Shown here in pieces: positions 32,230-40,839 of a stretch of 64,000 nucleotides of DNA. The stretch spans positions 1-64,000 of the forward strand of contig NZ_JBNATX010000003.1 in the NCBI RefSeq assembly GCF_049701115.1. The letters run 5' to 3'. Position numbers and translations under genes: made by a program. The notes under the pieces were generated by a model that worked only from the letters and a program-made list of their open reading frames with translations, was not told where the DNA came from and made no database searches. Position 1 is the stretch's first letter. Each line of letters opens with the position of its first letter. Source of the stretch: Thermoanaerobacter sp049701115. GTDB lineage: Bacteria; Bacillota; Thermoanaerobacteria; Thermoanaerobacterales; Thermoanaerobacteraceae.

Positions 32230-33552
32230 TTATTTCCCTTTCAATTTTAAAATCTGTTCCATTCTCTCTCTTAACTTTTTTTCAAAACCTGAATCGGTAG
32301 GAATGTAATATCTTCGACCCTTAAGATTTTCGGGCAGGCATTCCATATCAGTAACTTTCTCTTCAAAGTCATGAGCATATTTATAACCATCTCCATACCC
32401 CAATTCCTTCATCAACTTTGTATGGGCATTTCTCAAATGCATGGGAACCGGCTCGGCAAAAGTCTCCTCTGCATCTTTTTTTACCCTGTTGTAAGCTACA
32501 TAAAGGGCGTTTGACTTAGGAGCTAAAGCAAGATACACAGCTGCTTGAGCAAGATTTACACTGCACTCGGGCATCCCTATATAATGAGAAGCTTCATAAG
32601 CAGCAATAGCTATGGAAAGAGCCTGTGGATCAGCCAATCCCACATCTTCTGAGGCAAATCTTATCATACGCCTTGCAATATAAAGAGGGTCTTCCCCTGC
32701 CTCCAGCATTCTGGCCATCCAATAAAGAGCAGCGTCCCAATCACTATTTCTTAAAGACTTATGAAAAGCAGAAATCAAATTGTAATGCTCTTCTCCTGCC
32801 TTATCATAAAGTAAAGCTTTTTTCTGCATGACGTCAGAAAGAACCTCATCTGTTACAACTCTTTTGCCGTTGATAACCTTTGCTGCCATCACCGCCATCT
32901 CTAAAGTATTAAGAGCTACTCTTGCATCTCCATTAGAAAAAACCGCAATTTTTTGGAGGGCCTCTTTATCAATCTCTACGTTGTAAAGTCCAAGTCCCCT
33001 CTCTTCATCTTTTAAAGCCCTTTCAAGAATAATTACTATATCATTTACTTCCAAGGGTTTTAACATGAAAACTCTGGAACGCGATAAAAGAGCAGAATTT
33101 ACTTCGAAAGAAGGATTTTCCGTGGTAGCTCCAATCAATATTATATTTCCCTTTTCCACATGGGGCAAAAACGCATCCTGTTGCGCTTTATTAAATCTGT
33201 GAATTTCATCTATAAACACAACAGTTTTTTGTCCATACATAGCATCTCTCTCAGCTTGGGCCATTATCTCTTTTATTTCTTTTATCCCAGAAAGCACCGC
33301 GCTAAAATTGACAAACCTAGAATTTGTCATGCTAGCTATAATCATCGCAAGGGTAGTCTTCCCTACGCCGGGAGGGCCCCAAAGTATCATAGAAGTTATG
33401 CTGTCTTTTTCTATTAGTTCTCTTAAAGCCTTACCTTTTCCTAAAATATGCTCCTGCCCGACAAATTCATCTAGAGTTTTCGGCCTCATTCTATCCGCCA
33501 ATGGCCTATTATTCTCAAAATGAGCATCAAACATGGAGGTCTGCCTGTGCAT
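32230..33552 (-). CDS. rarA: Replication-associated recombination protein RarA
   Basis: RarA (MgsA) is an AAA+ ATPase that acts at stalled replication forks. The P-loop is GPPGVGKTTLA at about residue 50, Walker B is FIDEIHRFNKAQQD, and the sensor 1 segment is GATTENPSF. The C-terminal RarA-specific tetramerisation part (CSVNLAQAAVYLALAPKSNA) is intact. I prefer the ATG at 33550-33552 (MHRQTSMF), as GGTGA lies at normal spacing; alternative starts a few codons upstream overlap the HIRAN gene stop. The predicted length is 440 residues. Confidence 0.96.
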   Translation of the reverse strand: MHRQTSMFDAHFENNRPLADRMRPKTLDEFVGQEHILGKGKALRELIEKDSITSMILWGPPGVGKTTLAMIIASMTNSRFVNFSAVLSGIKEIKEIMAQAERDAMYGQKTVVFIDEIHRFNKAQQDAFLPHVEKGNIILIGATTENPSFEVNSALLSRSRVFMLKPLEVNDIVIILERALKDEERGLGLYNVEIDKEALQKIAVFSNGDARVALNTLEMAVMAAKVINGKRVVTDEVLSDVMQKKALLYDKAGEEHYNLISAFHKSLRNSDWDAALYWMARMLEAGEDPLYIARRMIRFASEDVGLADPQALSIAIAAYEASHYIGMPECSVNLAQAAVYLALAPKSNALYVAYNRVKKDAEETFAEPVPMHLRNAHTKLMKELGYGDGYKYAHDFEEKVTDMECLPENLKGRRYYIPTDSGFEKKLRERMEQILKLKGK

Positions 33553-33563
33553 ATTTATCACCA

Positions 33564-33926
33564 TCAAGTCTTATTTTTATTTTTTCTCTTCTTCTTTTCC
33601 CTCACCTTAAATTTTAAGGTTATTTTTATAAAATCATCCTCTAAAAATTCAGCTATTGCATAATCCTTGCCTACAAACCTGATAGTGCCATATCCATAAG
33701 AACCAAATTTGTCATAAAGCCTACCCGCACTATAACATCCCTTAGGAACGGTTCCAACGCTATTAGCTACATAGCCAATTTTACCTAAATATGGAAGTGT
33801 TACTGCTATAGCTTCTTCGTCATAATCATTGTTATAGTCTTTCTCGAGTTTAACTATCATTCCTGGCTTTAATATACTAGAATTATAGTAGTGGTTAAGT
33901 CCTGTTATAGCAAAATAAATTTCCAT
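33564..33926 (-). CDS. HIRAN-domain protein
   Basis: A stand-alone HIRAN-like protein of 120 residues. The HIRAN signature is the pattern ITGLNHYYN...LKPGMIVKLEKDYNNDYDEEAIAV...KIGYVANS, seen here at about residues 5-60. In the eukaryotic HLTF/Rad5 family this domain binds 3' DNA ends at forks; in bacteria it often occurs alone. The C-terminus is a lysine-rich tail. The ATG at 33924-33926 follows GGAGTGGTG. The gene ends 11 bases before the rarA start, so the two are one operon. Confidence 0.8.
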   Translation of the reverse strand: MEIYFAITGLNHYYNSSILKPGMIVKLEKDYNNDYDEEAIAVTLPYLGKIGYVANSVGTVPKGCYSAGRLYDKFGSYGYGTIRFVGKDYAIAEFLEDDFIKITLKFKVREKKKRKNKNKT

Positions 33927-34150
33927 TTTCACCACTCCTTCTGACGTATGAATTCAATCCACTTCTTAGTTTCTAAGCCACCCTAATTACATTTTTCTTC
34001 TAAAAAAGAAAAGGTTAATCCTTTAAAATAAAAAGGAGTAATCAGCAAAAGCTATAAAGGGCATGAAAATCTTGAAAAAATAAGATTTACCAGTTCTAAT
34101 ATCAAATTCACTAATAAATTAAAAGCTTTCCTTTATTATACCTTTTTTTC

Positions 34151-34167
34151 GCTATTTTTAAAATAGC
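34151..34167. promoter_or_regulatory. Perfect 17-bp palindrome upstream of the HIRAN gene
   Basis: GCTATTTT-T-AAAATAGC is a perfect palindrome upstream of a TATAAT -10 (minus strand, near 34135) that could serve HIRAN-rarA. Its CTATTT/AAATAG core resembles the palindrome in the perR promoter. The rest of the gap 33927-34198 is AT-rich and I see no gene in it. Confidence 0.45.
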
Positions 34168-34198
34168 AAATTAACAGTATAGGCGAAAACTCTGTCTT

Positions 34199-35005
34199 TT
34201 AAAAATTTAATTCACTTTCTTCAATTTCAACAAGCCTTAAAGTTTCCTCCCACAGCCTTCTTTGGAGTTCCCTATCGTAAGTGATAGGCTTTGACCTTGA
34301 AGGTTTACCATTATCAAAGTACATCCCAGTGACATTATTTTCCTCAATATATTTTATTGTGTTAATCACATTTTTAGCCCCTTCCTCTACGCTTGATCCT
34401 ATGGCACCCCAATTGTTTATTAAAAGTTTGGTATTTATTACTCCCGGATGTAAGCAGTTAACATATGCTTTTCCCTTTAACCTTTCAGCAAGGTAGTAAG
34501 TAAATAAAGTTATATAAAGTTTTGAGAGTGAATAGGCTTTATAGCCATCATACCCCTTTTCTAGCTGCAAATCTTGAAAATCAATTGAAGAAGCATGTGC
34601 CATTGAACTTACATTCAATATGTATCTAATGTCTACACCTTCTTTTAACAAAGAAATAGTAAGATAAAAAGGAGCAATGTAGTTTACCATGAAAGTCTTT
34701 TCAAAACCTCTATCTACTATCTTCCTTTGAGGCTCAAATGTAGCAGCATTATTAAGGAGCCAATCTATATTTTTAAAAGTTTCCTTTACTGTCTTTATCA
34801 TTTTGTCAAGGTCTGAAAAAGCAGAAAGGTCTCCCTTTAGCAGAAAAACATCTTTCCCTGTTCGTTCTTTTATTTCATCTGCCAGTTTATTGAGCTTTAG
34901 TTCACTTCTTCCATGGATGACCAAATCATAACCTTCTGAAGCAAGTTTTTTTGCCACTTCTCTCCCTATACCGTCTGTAGCACCTGTTATGAGAATGACA
35001 CTCAT
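34199..35005 (-). CDS. Short-chain dehydrogenase/reductase
   Basis: A 268-residue SDR enzyme. The NAD(P)-binding motif is TGATDGIGRE at residue 7, the NAG-like LLNNAATF is at about 84, and the active-site serine and YxxxK appear as NVSSMAH and YSLSK. R32-type residues after GYDLVIHGRS suggest NADPH. The family relatives include retinol-dehydrogenase-like proteins. It is the last gene of a patatin/AhpD-like/MFS/SDR series on the minus strand. The substrate is unknown. Confidence 0.92.
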   Translation of the reverse strand: MSVILITGATDGIGREVAKKLASEGYDLVIHGRSELKLNKLADEIKERTGKDVFLLKGDLSAFSDLDKMIKTVKETFKNIDWLLNNAATFEPQRKIVDRGFEKTFMVNYIAPFYLTISLLKEGVDIRYILNVSSMAHASSIDFQDLQLEKGYDGYKAYSLSKLYITLFTYYLAERLKGKAYVNCLHPGVINTKLLINNWGAIGSSVEEGAKNVINTIKYIEENNVTGMYFDNGKPSRSKPITYDRELQRRLWEETLRLVEIEESELNF

Positions 35006-35052
35006 TTTCTTTCCCTCCTTTTATTAAATATTACCATTCAAAGTATTAATAA

Positions 35053-36309
35053 TCAATCAAAATTCATATTCAGTCTACTTAATAAAAAAGCAGTATACAT
35101 TATGACTGATACCATAATAAAAGTTGTGTAAAACCCAAAATACTTTATAAAAATTCCTCCTGCCAAAGGCAAAAAAGCCACTAATAGATTTAAACTCCCT
35201 CTTATGCCAAGATAAAGAGGTCTATCCACATCAGGAGCAATCTCTAAAAAATAAAGGTCGAAACCTATTCCTCTTCCACTGCCTATAAAACCTATTAAAA
35301 GAAATAAAATCATGTACGAAAAAAGTCCCAAAGGCTTTAGTAAAATAGCAATTATTGGTAGAGTGCCCCCTAAGAGTATGCAAATTCTCAACACCGACTT
35401 TGGGCCTAACTTTTTAGATATCGCAGCCCACAAAAAATTTGAAAAAATATTTCCCACTATCTGTGAAATTACAAAAAAGCTTAAATAATTCATATAATTT
35501 TCGAAATTATGCTTTATAAATACGATATAAAAAGGGAGAATCATGAGGCTGAATCCAGTAAGATTTTCTACAACTATAAATTTAACAAATTCTTTATCTT
35601 TTTTTAAGATACTTACAATTTTCTCTAAATATTCACCTAAACCATGGATATTTTCCTCTTTCTTTACGGTAGAAGGGGGTTCTTTCATAAACAAATAACC
35701 TAAAACTCCAACAAAAAGTCCAATTCCCCCTATTAAAAAGGCTATAGAGTAGTTTTTGGGGAACTCCAAAGCCCCAGGTTTAAAAATCCAGGCAACCATT
35801 AGTCCCCCAGTCAGAGAGCCAACCCCATTAAAAAACTGCTTTATTGCAAAAAAACCCCCTCTTTTCTCTGAAGGCAAAAGTTTACCTATTAAGTCTGTAT
35901 AGGCGATTCCTGCAAAACCTCCGCTCAAAGAAAATATGAATATGAGAAGATAAAAGCCTAATAATGCCAATAAAGGTTGGGTCTTTGCCAGAAGAAAAGT
36001 CACCACAGCCATTCCAATAAAACTTAAACTCCTTATGTAAATACCTAAAATAAGGAATTGTTTTCTATAAGGAAAACCACTTTGAAAACGCCCAAAAAGC
36101 CAATTAAAAGCAACAGGAGCTCCTAACATAACGGAATATAAAGCTCCAAAAGCAACTGGACTATTGGTAAGTTGCGATATAAGAGAGGGTAGAATGGTGT
36201 TCATCTCTATCATCGTCATAGTAAGAGCAATAAAAAAACCATGCCAGATAAACGGAAAATAAGCGTTAAAATTGTTGTCTTCAGTAAATCTCTCTCTTAA
36301 TTTTTCCAA
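35053..36309 (-). CDS. Major facilitator superfamily transporter
   Basis: A 418-residue membrane protein with about 12 predicted helices and a charged central loop (EPPSTVKKEENIHGLGEYLEKIVSILKKDKE) between the two halves, the normal MFS plan. A motif-A-like segment is RFQSGFPYRKQ. The initiation codon appears to be TTG at 36307-36309, with AGGGGG about ten bases upstream. It starts seven bases after the AhpD-like gene, so it is in the same operon. The substrate cannot be inferred; lipid or fatty-acid-related cargo is possible from the neighbours. Confidence 0.88.
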   Translation of the reverse strand: MEKLRERFTEDNNFNAYFPFIWHGFFIALTMTMIEMNTILPSLISQLTNSPVAFGALYSVMLGAPVAFNWLFGRFQSGFPYRKQFLILGIYIRSLSFIGMAVVTFLLAKTQPLLALLGFYLLIFIFSLSGGFAGIAYTDLIGKLLPSEKRGGFFAIKQFFNGVGSLTGGLMVAWIFKPGALEFPKNYSIAFLIGGIGLFVGVLGYLFMKEPPSTVKKEENIHGLGEYLEKIVSILKKDKEFVKFIVVENLTGFSLMILPFYIVFIKHNFENYMNYLSFFVISQIVGNIFSNFLWAAISKKLGPKSVLRICILLGGTLPIIAILLKPLGLFSYMILFLLIGFIGSGRGIGFDLYFLEIAPDVDRPLYLGIRGSLNLLVAFLPLAGGIFIKYFGFYTTFIMVSVIMYTAFLLSRLNMNFD

Positions 36310-36316
36310 TCTCCTA

Positions 36317-36892
36317 TTACCCCCTATCGCTTTTTTTAAAAAGATTTTTTATAAGTATGAATGGTGCAAATAAAAATATGCCAAAAACTATCCCTACTTC
36401 ATCCCTCAAAGTGCTATTAGAAAAAGGCTTTCTAGAAAGCCTCATCCTAAGAGCATGAAAAGCATTGCCGTGTGTATTACCTACCATAATGGCTCTAATC
36501 GCCTTCATTATGCTGTAGGCATACTCTTTGCCGTATACTTCTACAAGCCTGTCATATGCCTCTTTGTCTGGGTTTCCAGCAGTTTCAGCATAATGTTCTG
36601 CAAACATCAGAGCCACGAGCTGTTCCTCCGGCGCATCCTCGAATTCTCCTTGTAAAAGCTTTTTGATTTCCTCATTAGACATGCCTGACTTTAATGCCAT
36701 CTGTGCATGAAAATAGCTACAATAAGGGCAACCATTGACCTGGGTCACCGCCAGCATTATTCTTTCAAAGAAATCTTTATCAAGCTTTACTTTTTTCTTC
36801 GGCTTCTCAAGTCCTCTGTCGGTTAAAAAATCTTCCAAAAACCTGTAGAAAGTTTTAACATCGTAAAATCTATGTTCGCCTTCTTTATCCAT
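36317..36892 (-). CDS. AhpD/carboxymuconolactone-decarboxylase-like membrane-anchored protein
   Basis: A 191-residue helical protein of the AhpD-like superfamily. The core motif CPYCSYFHAQMALKSG at about residues 56-71 has the CxxC-xxH arrangement of peroxidase-type members. A C-terminal hydrophobic stretch (GIVFGIFLFAPFILIKNLF) suggests membrane anchoring, which is unusual for the family. It lies between the patatin and MFS genes with gaps of 25 and 7 bases. A redox or peroxide-removal role near membrane lipids is possible. Confidence 0.85.
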   Translation of the reverse strand: MDKEGEHRFYDVKTFYRFLEDFLTDRGLEKPKKKVKLDKDFFERIMLAVTQVNGCPYCSYFHAQMALKSGMSNEEIKKLLQGEFEDAPEEQLVALMFAEHYAETAGNPDKEAYDRLVEVYGKEYAYSIMKAIRAIMVGNTHGNAFHALRMRLSRKPFSNSTLRDEVGIVFGIFLFAPFILIKNLFKKSDRG

Positions 36893-36917
36893 AAAATTCT
36901 CTGCCTCCTTTTTGGAC

Positions 36918-38108
36918 TTAACAGAATAATACTTTACCAGCTTCCTTTAAAATCTCGTTTTTAGCAAAAACTTTTTTAACTATTTTTTCTATCACACTTT
37001 CTTCTGTCTCCGTAGTAGCTTCTTCCCTAATCTTTACTCTTACCTTCTCTATTAATTCCTTATAGGAATAGACTTTAAACCGCTCTAATTTATACTCTTC
37101 TGCCAGGTTTTCCAAAATTACAAGAAAAATATCCTCATAATCAGCTTTCGATCCTAAATTTGAAAGAGATGCTAATTTAGGAATTATAAATTCGAAGACA
37201 GCTCTTTTTTCCGGTATCTCATCGTCTATTTCCAGAATCCTCTTTAATTTTTTAACTTTTTCCGCATCTATCCTCATAAGATAGTCAATAAAAAATTCTT
37301 CTTTTTCTTCGCATTTGATGTAGTATTTCTTCCCCTTAAGTCCTTTTAAAGCCTTTAACCCATCGTAATACCCCAGTTTTAAATTATATATAGCCCTCAT
37401 TCTATCAAACTCAAGAATTCCTCCTAAATTTTCTTTTGGAGAAATGATGGTGACATTTAATCCTGTAAAATCGACTTTTCTCACTATACCAAAACTTCCT
37501 GTTCTTATGATTATTAAGTCCTTGTACCCCTTATCTATAAGCAGATTGGCGGGAAGGTTGTTGTAAACTCCGCCATCTAAAAAGCTCTTTCCATCAATTT
37601 TCTCTCTCTTAAAGACAGGCAAGTAAGCACTTGCCATCAAATAGTCAATAAGTTTTCCGTATGGTATATCTTCAATATAAAGTTCAAGGGGCTTAAAATC
37701 ACTTAAAGAAACTGTCACAATTGCAAAATCCTTGCCAGAATTTCTTATCTTGCTCTCTTCTATTGCCTCTTGCAATAGTTGCCTCAAAGGACTTATATCT
37801 AAGCCCCCTTCTTTTATTATCCCTCTTAACTTTTCTAGAAGAAGAGCTATGTCTTTACTTTCTAATCTGCCCTCTTTAAATTTTTCTATCTCCTCGTCAC
37901 TTGCCTTTATAACTCTTGAATAACTAATGTTCTCCCATATTTCCCAGGCCTTATCTATGTCGCCCTGCACAAAAATTGCACCGTTTAAGGCTCCAACAGA
38001 AGTTCCAGCTACCCCCCTGATTTCAAGCCCCTCTTCTGTAAGAGCCTTGTATACTCCTACCTGATAAGCTCCTCTTGCGCCTCCTCCTTCTAAAACCACC
38101 CCGTACAT
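36918..38108 (-). CDS. Patatin-like phospholipase
   Basis: The protein belongs to the patatin/RssA family of lipid acyl hydrolases with a Ser-Asp dyad. The oxyanion motif GGGARGAYQVGVYKAL starts the protein, the nucleophile serine is in GTSVGALNG, and the aspartate is in DGGVYNNLP. The domain occupies about residues 1-200. The remaining 190 residues are lineage-specific, charged and unrecognised. It is the first gene of a four-gene set with AhpD-like, MFS and SDR genes, which suggests phospholipid turnover or membrane remodelling. Confidence 0.92.
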   Translation of the reverse strand: MYGVVLEGGGARGAYQVGVYKALTEEGLEIRGVAGTSVGALNGAIFVQGDIDKAWEIWENISYSRVIKASDEEIEKFKEGRLESKDIALLLEKLRGIIKEGGLDISPLRQLLQEAIEESKIRNSGKDFAIVTVSLSDFKPLELYIEDIPYGKLIDYLMASAYLPVFKREKIDGKSFLDGGVYNNLPANLLIDKGYKDLIIIRTGSFGIVRKVDFTGLNVTIISPKENLGGILEFDRMRAIYNLKLGYYDGLKALKGLKGKKYYIKCEEKEEFFIDYLMRIDAEKVKKLKRILEIDDEIPEKRAVFEFIIPKLASLSNLGSKADYEDIFLVILENLAEEYKLERFKVYSYKELIEKVRVKIREEATTETEESVIEKIVKKVFAKNEILKEAGKVLFC

Positions 38109-38164
38109 AGTAAAACCCCCAAAAACTTTTCCAGTAAAAAGTATACCACAATCTTTTTAAAAAA

Positions 38165-38198
38165 CAAAAAACCAAGAAGTGGCATAAAGCCACTTCTT
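38165..38198 (-). terminator. Terminator downstream of htpX
   Basis: AAGAAGTGGC pairs perfectly with GCCACTTCTT across a five-base loop (38174-38183 with 38189-38198) and is followed by GGTTTTTTG on the minus strand. It lies between htpX and the patatin gene. Confidence 0.85.
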
Positions 38199-38259
38199 CC
38201 AGTTTGTTGACATAACCCTCTTATTTAAGAAGCGTTTCATGGTTCTAAATACAGTAACG

Positions 38260-39156
38260 CTATATAGTTAGGCTTTTTAGCCTTCTTATTCTTTCCTCAA
38301 TTGGAGGATGGGTAGCAAAAAGGCGCTCTACTTTTCCAAAAGGATTGGATATAAACATATGGGCAGTAGCATTCGATGCTGTTCTCATGGGTTTTGCATA
38401 ATTCCCAATTTTTTCTAATGCCGATGCGAGCCCATACGGGTCTCTCACAATGTATGCACCTGTAGCATCAGCCAGAAATTCTCTCTGTCTTGATATAGCA
38501 GACCTTATTATCAAAACCACAATAGGCGCTATTATAGAAAGTATAAGCCCTATTAAAAGAAGTATAAAGCCAAGGTTGTCGTTTTTGTCTCTTCTTCTTC
38601 CTCCTACCCCCCACCACATGCTCCTTAAAAAAACATCTCTTAAAAGTATTATCAATCCCGCAACTATTGCCACCACCGTCATTAAGAGAATGTCTCTATT
38701 CCTGATGTGGGACATCTCATGAGCGATGACTCCCTGTAACTCTTCTCGATTCATGGTTTTTAATAGACCTGTAGTAACACAAATCGCAGCATGTTTCGGA
38801 TCCTTTCCGGTAGCAAAGGCATTAGGCTGGTTTTCATGCATTATATACACTTTGGGCTTTGGAACCCCAGCGGCAAGAGCTACTTCTTCCACTACATTGT
38901 GGAGAAGATAATATTCTTCCGGGTCTGCAGGTTCTGCACCTACTGAAGCCAACGCTATTTTATCAGACTGCTCATAAGCTATCCAGTTGTATAAGATTAT
39001 AAAAATCGCTAAAAAAACTATACCTGTTATTCCCCAATTAAAATACCACACGAAAAAGTATCCTATGGCAAAAAGCATCAATGAAAACAGCACTATAAAG
39101 AAGTAAGTTTTTCTGACATTTTCTGCTTGGAGCTCGTATAAAGTCTTCTTGCCCAT
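38260..39156 (-). CDS. htpX: HtpX-like membrane zinc metalloprotease (M48)
   Basis: HtpX degrades damaged or misassembled membrane proteins at the cytoplasmic face. Two N-terminal helices (about 15-55) are followed by the zinc motif HEMSHIRNRD and a second helical pair (about 165-220); the third zinc ligand is the glutamate in EFLADA. The C-terminal FATHPPIEERIRRL is typical. The ATG at 39154-39156 follows GTGAGGATGAG. It follows lemA by 18 bases, the usual LemA-HtpX pairing. Confidence 0.95.
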   Translation of the reverse strand: MGKKTLYELQAENVRKTYFFIVLFSLMLFAIGYFFVWYFNWGITGIVFLAIFIILYNWIAYEQSDKIALASVGAEPADPEEYYLLHNVVEEVALAAGVPKPKVYIMHENQPNAFATGKDPKHAAICVTTGLLKTMNREELQGVIAHEMSHIRNRDILLMTVVAIVAGLIILLRDVFLRSMWWGVGGRRRDKNDNLGFILLLIGLILSIIAPIVVLIIRSAISRQREFLADATGAYIVRDPYGLASALEKIGNYAKPMRTASNATAHMFISNPFGKVERLFATHPPIEERIRRLKSLTI

Positions 39157-39174
39157 AATTCTCATCCTCACATT

Positions 39175-39726
39175 TTAAAACTGTACATTAATTGGTCCTC
39201 TCTCTCCTTCATCTACCGGATAATATTCCTTAGGGGTAAGTCCCATCATTTTAGCAACAATAGAAGCTGGAATCCTTTGCTGGGCAGCATTGTATTGCAT
39301 AACTACATCGTTGTAAAACTGTCTTGCAAATGCTATTTTATTTTCCGTATTAGTAAGTTCTTCTTGTAATTTTAAAAAGTTCTCATTGGCTTTAAGTTCA
39401 GGATAGTTTTCGGCAACAGCAAATAATGTCCTTAACGCTTGTGTAATCTGATTATTGGCATCGCCTATCTCCCTTACACTACCAGAACCCATTGCTTTGG
39501 CCCTCAGTTCCCCCAGCTTTTCAAAAATCTCCTTTTCGTGAGCGGCATATCCTTTTACTGTATTAACAAGATTAGGTATTAAATCGTATCTCCTTTTCAG
39601 CTGTACATCTATCTGTGCCCATGCATTCTCTACTCTGTTTCTCAAGTTGATAAATCCATTATAAGTCAGTATAAACCAAAGCACTATTACTGCTATAATA
39701 GATAAAATTATCCACAACATTTTCAA
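39175..39726 (-). CDS. lemA: LemA family protein
   Basis: LemA proteins are membrane-anchored four-helix proteins of uncertain function, very often encoded beside M48 proteases. One N-terminal membrane helix (about 3-22) is followed by the signature NGFINLRNRVENAWAQIDVQLKRRYDLIPNLVNTVKGYA, and the long helices up to about residue 150. The C-terminus (YYPVDEGERGPINVQF) is normal. The 183 residues are complete. It is the first gene of the lemA-htpX operon. Confidence 0.96.
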   Translation of the reverse strand: MKMLWIILSIIAVIVLWFILTYNGFINLRNRVENAWAQIDVQLKRRYDLIPNLVNTVKGYAAHEKEIFEKLGELRAKAMGSGSVREIGDANNQITQALRTLFAVAENYPELKANENFLKLQEELTNTENKIAFARQFYNDVVMQYNAAQQRIPASIVAKMMGLTPKEYYPVDEGERGPINVQF

Positions 39727-39787
39727 TCACTCCTTCAATTTTTATGCACTTTAATTTTATTACATTCTTCCAGAAAAAGCAACAAAA

Positions 39788-40762
39788 TTAAACTTTTTTT
39801 AGGTCTTTATATGACTTAAGTCCGTGAATGGAATCCGCCTCAATTACAGCCTTTACTACAGCCTTTTCTACTGCCATCACTGCCAAAACCGCTAAAGCTG
39901 TAATGTCTACTCTTACCTCTCCCGTACCCATGACAAAGACAGTATCTCCATCAAACATTGTATGTACAGGCCTTATAGCTCTTGCATAACCATTATGAGC
40001 CATCATAGCGATTCTATTAGCCTCTGGTTTGGTTATTAAAGCATTAGTAACCACAACACCTATAGTCGTATTACCTTTAAATATATCCCTTTCAGGCTTG
40101 ATGTTTTTTACTATCTCCCTCTCTGTTCCTACTAGTATTCTCTTCTTCTCATCTAAAAGCCCCGCCAATATTTCTCCTGTCTCAGGATCTATAACGTCTC
40201 CCAAAGCATTGACTGCAACTACAGCTCCTACTTTCAGCTCTCCAGCCTTGATAGCATAGCACCCTATTCCGCTTTTCATCGCTCTATTCATACCAAAAAG
40301 TTTACCAACTGTGGCTCCAGTACCAGCTCCCTTACTTCCACATTCAAAAATCCCCTTTTCAGCATTGACGCAAGCTCTATACCCCATTTCAAAATCTGGC
40401 CTCCTGTAGGGATTGCCTACAGAAAGGTCGAAAAGTATGGCGCTGGCTACTATTGGAACCTTTACTTTGCCTACCTCAATCCCCACCCCTTTTTCTTCTA
40501 AATATTTCATCACACCTGAAGCAGCTTCAAGTCCGAAGGCTGATCCGCCCGCCAAAACTACTGCATGAATTTTATCTACAAGATTTTCTGATCTTATAAG
40601 GTCTGTCTCCCTCGTACCAGGAGCTCCTCCCCGCACTTCTACGCCGGGAGTCGCTCCTTTTTCACACATTACAACGGTACACCCAGTCCCTGCTTCCAAA
40701 TCCTCTGCGTTTCCCAGCCTTATTCCTTCAATTTCTCTGATATCTATTTCTTGAAGTTCCAT
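39788..40762 (-). CDS. P1 family peptidase (DmpA/S58-like)
   Basis: A 324-residue member of the self-cleaving P1/S58 aminopeptidase family (DmpA, BapA). Glycine-rich landmarks include the N-terminal TGCTVVMCEKGATPGVEVRGGAPGTRETD, the segment AVVLAGGSAFGLEAASGV, and GAGTGATVG. The autoprocessing nucleophile is probably the Thr in GNTTIGVVVTNA. It likely acts on small peptides or beta-amino amides. It is a single gene divergent from the GNAT-like gene. Confidence 0.9.
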   Translation of the reverse strand: MELQEIDIREIEGIRLGNAEDLEAGTGCTVVMCEKGATPGVEVRGGAPGTRETDLIRSENLVDKIHAVVLAGGSAFGLEAASGVMKYLEEKGVGIEVGKVKVPIVASAILFDLSVGNPYRRPDFEMGYRACVNAEKGIFECGSKGAGTGATVGKLFGMNRAMKSGIGCYAIKAGELKVGAVVAVNALGDVIDPETGEILAGLLDEKKRILVGTEREIVKNIKPERDIFKGNTTIGVVVTNALITKPEANRIAMMAHNGYARAIRPVHTMFDGDTVFVMGTGEVRVDITALAVLAVMAVEKAVVKAVIEADSIHGLKSYKDLKKV

Positions 40763-40839
40763 TTCTCATTACCTCCATTTCTCAATTAAAACATTATGTG
40801 ATATAATAAATTAAAGTCTCAAAGAGAAGGAGATAAAAT

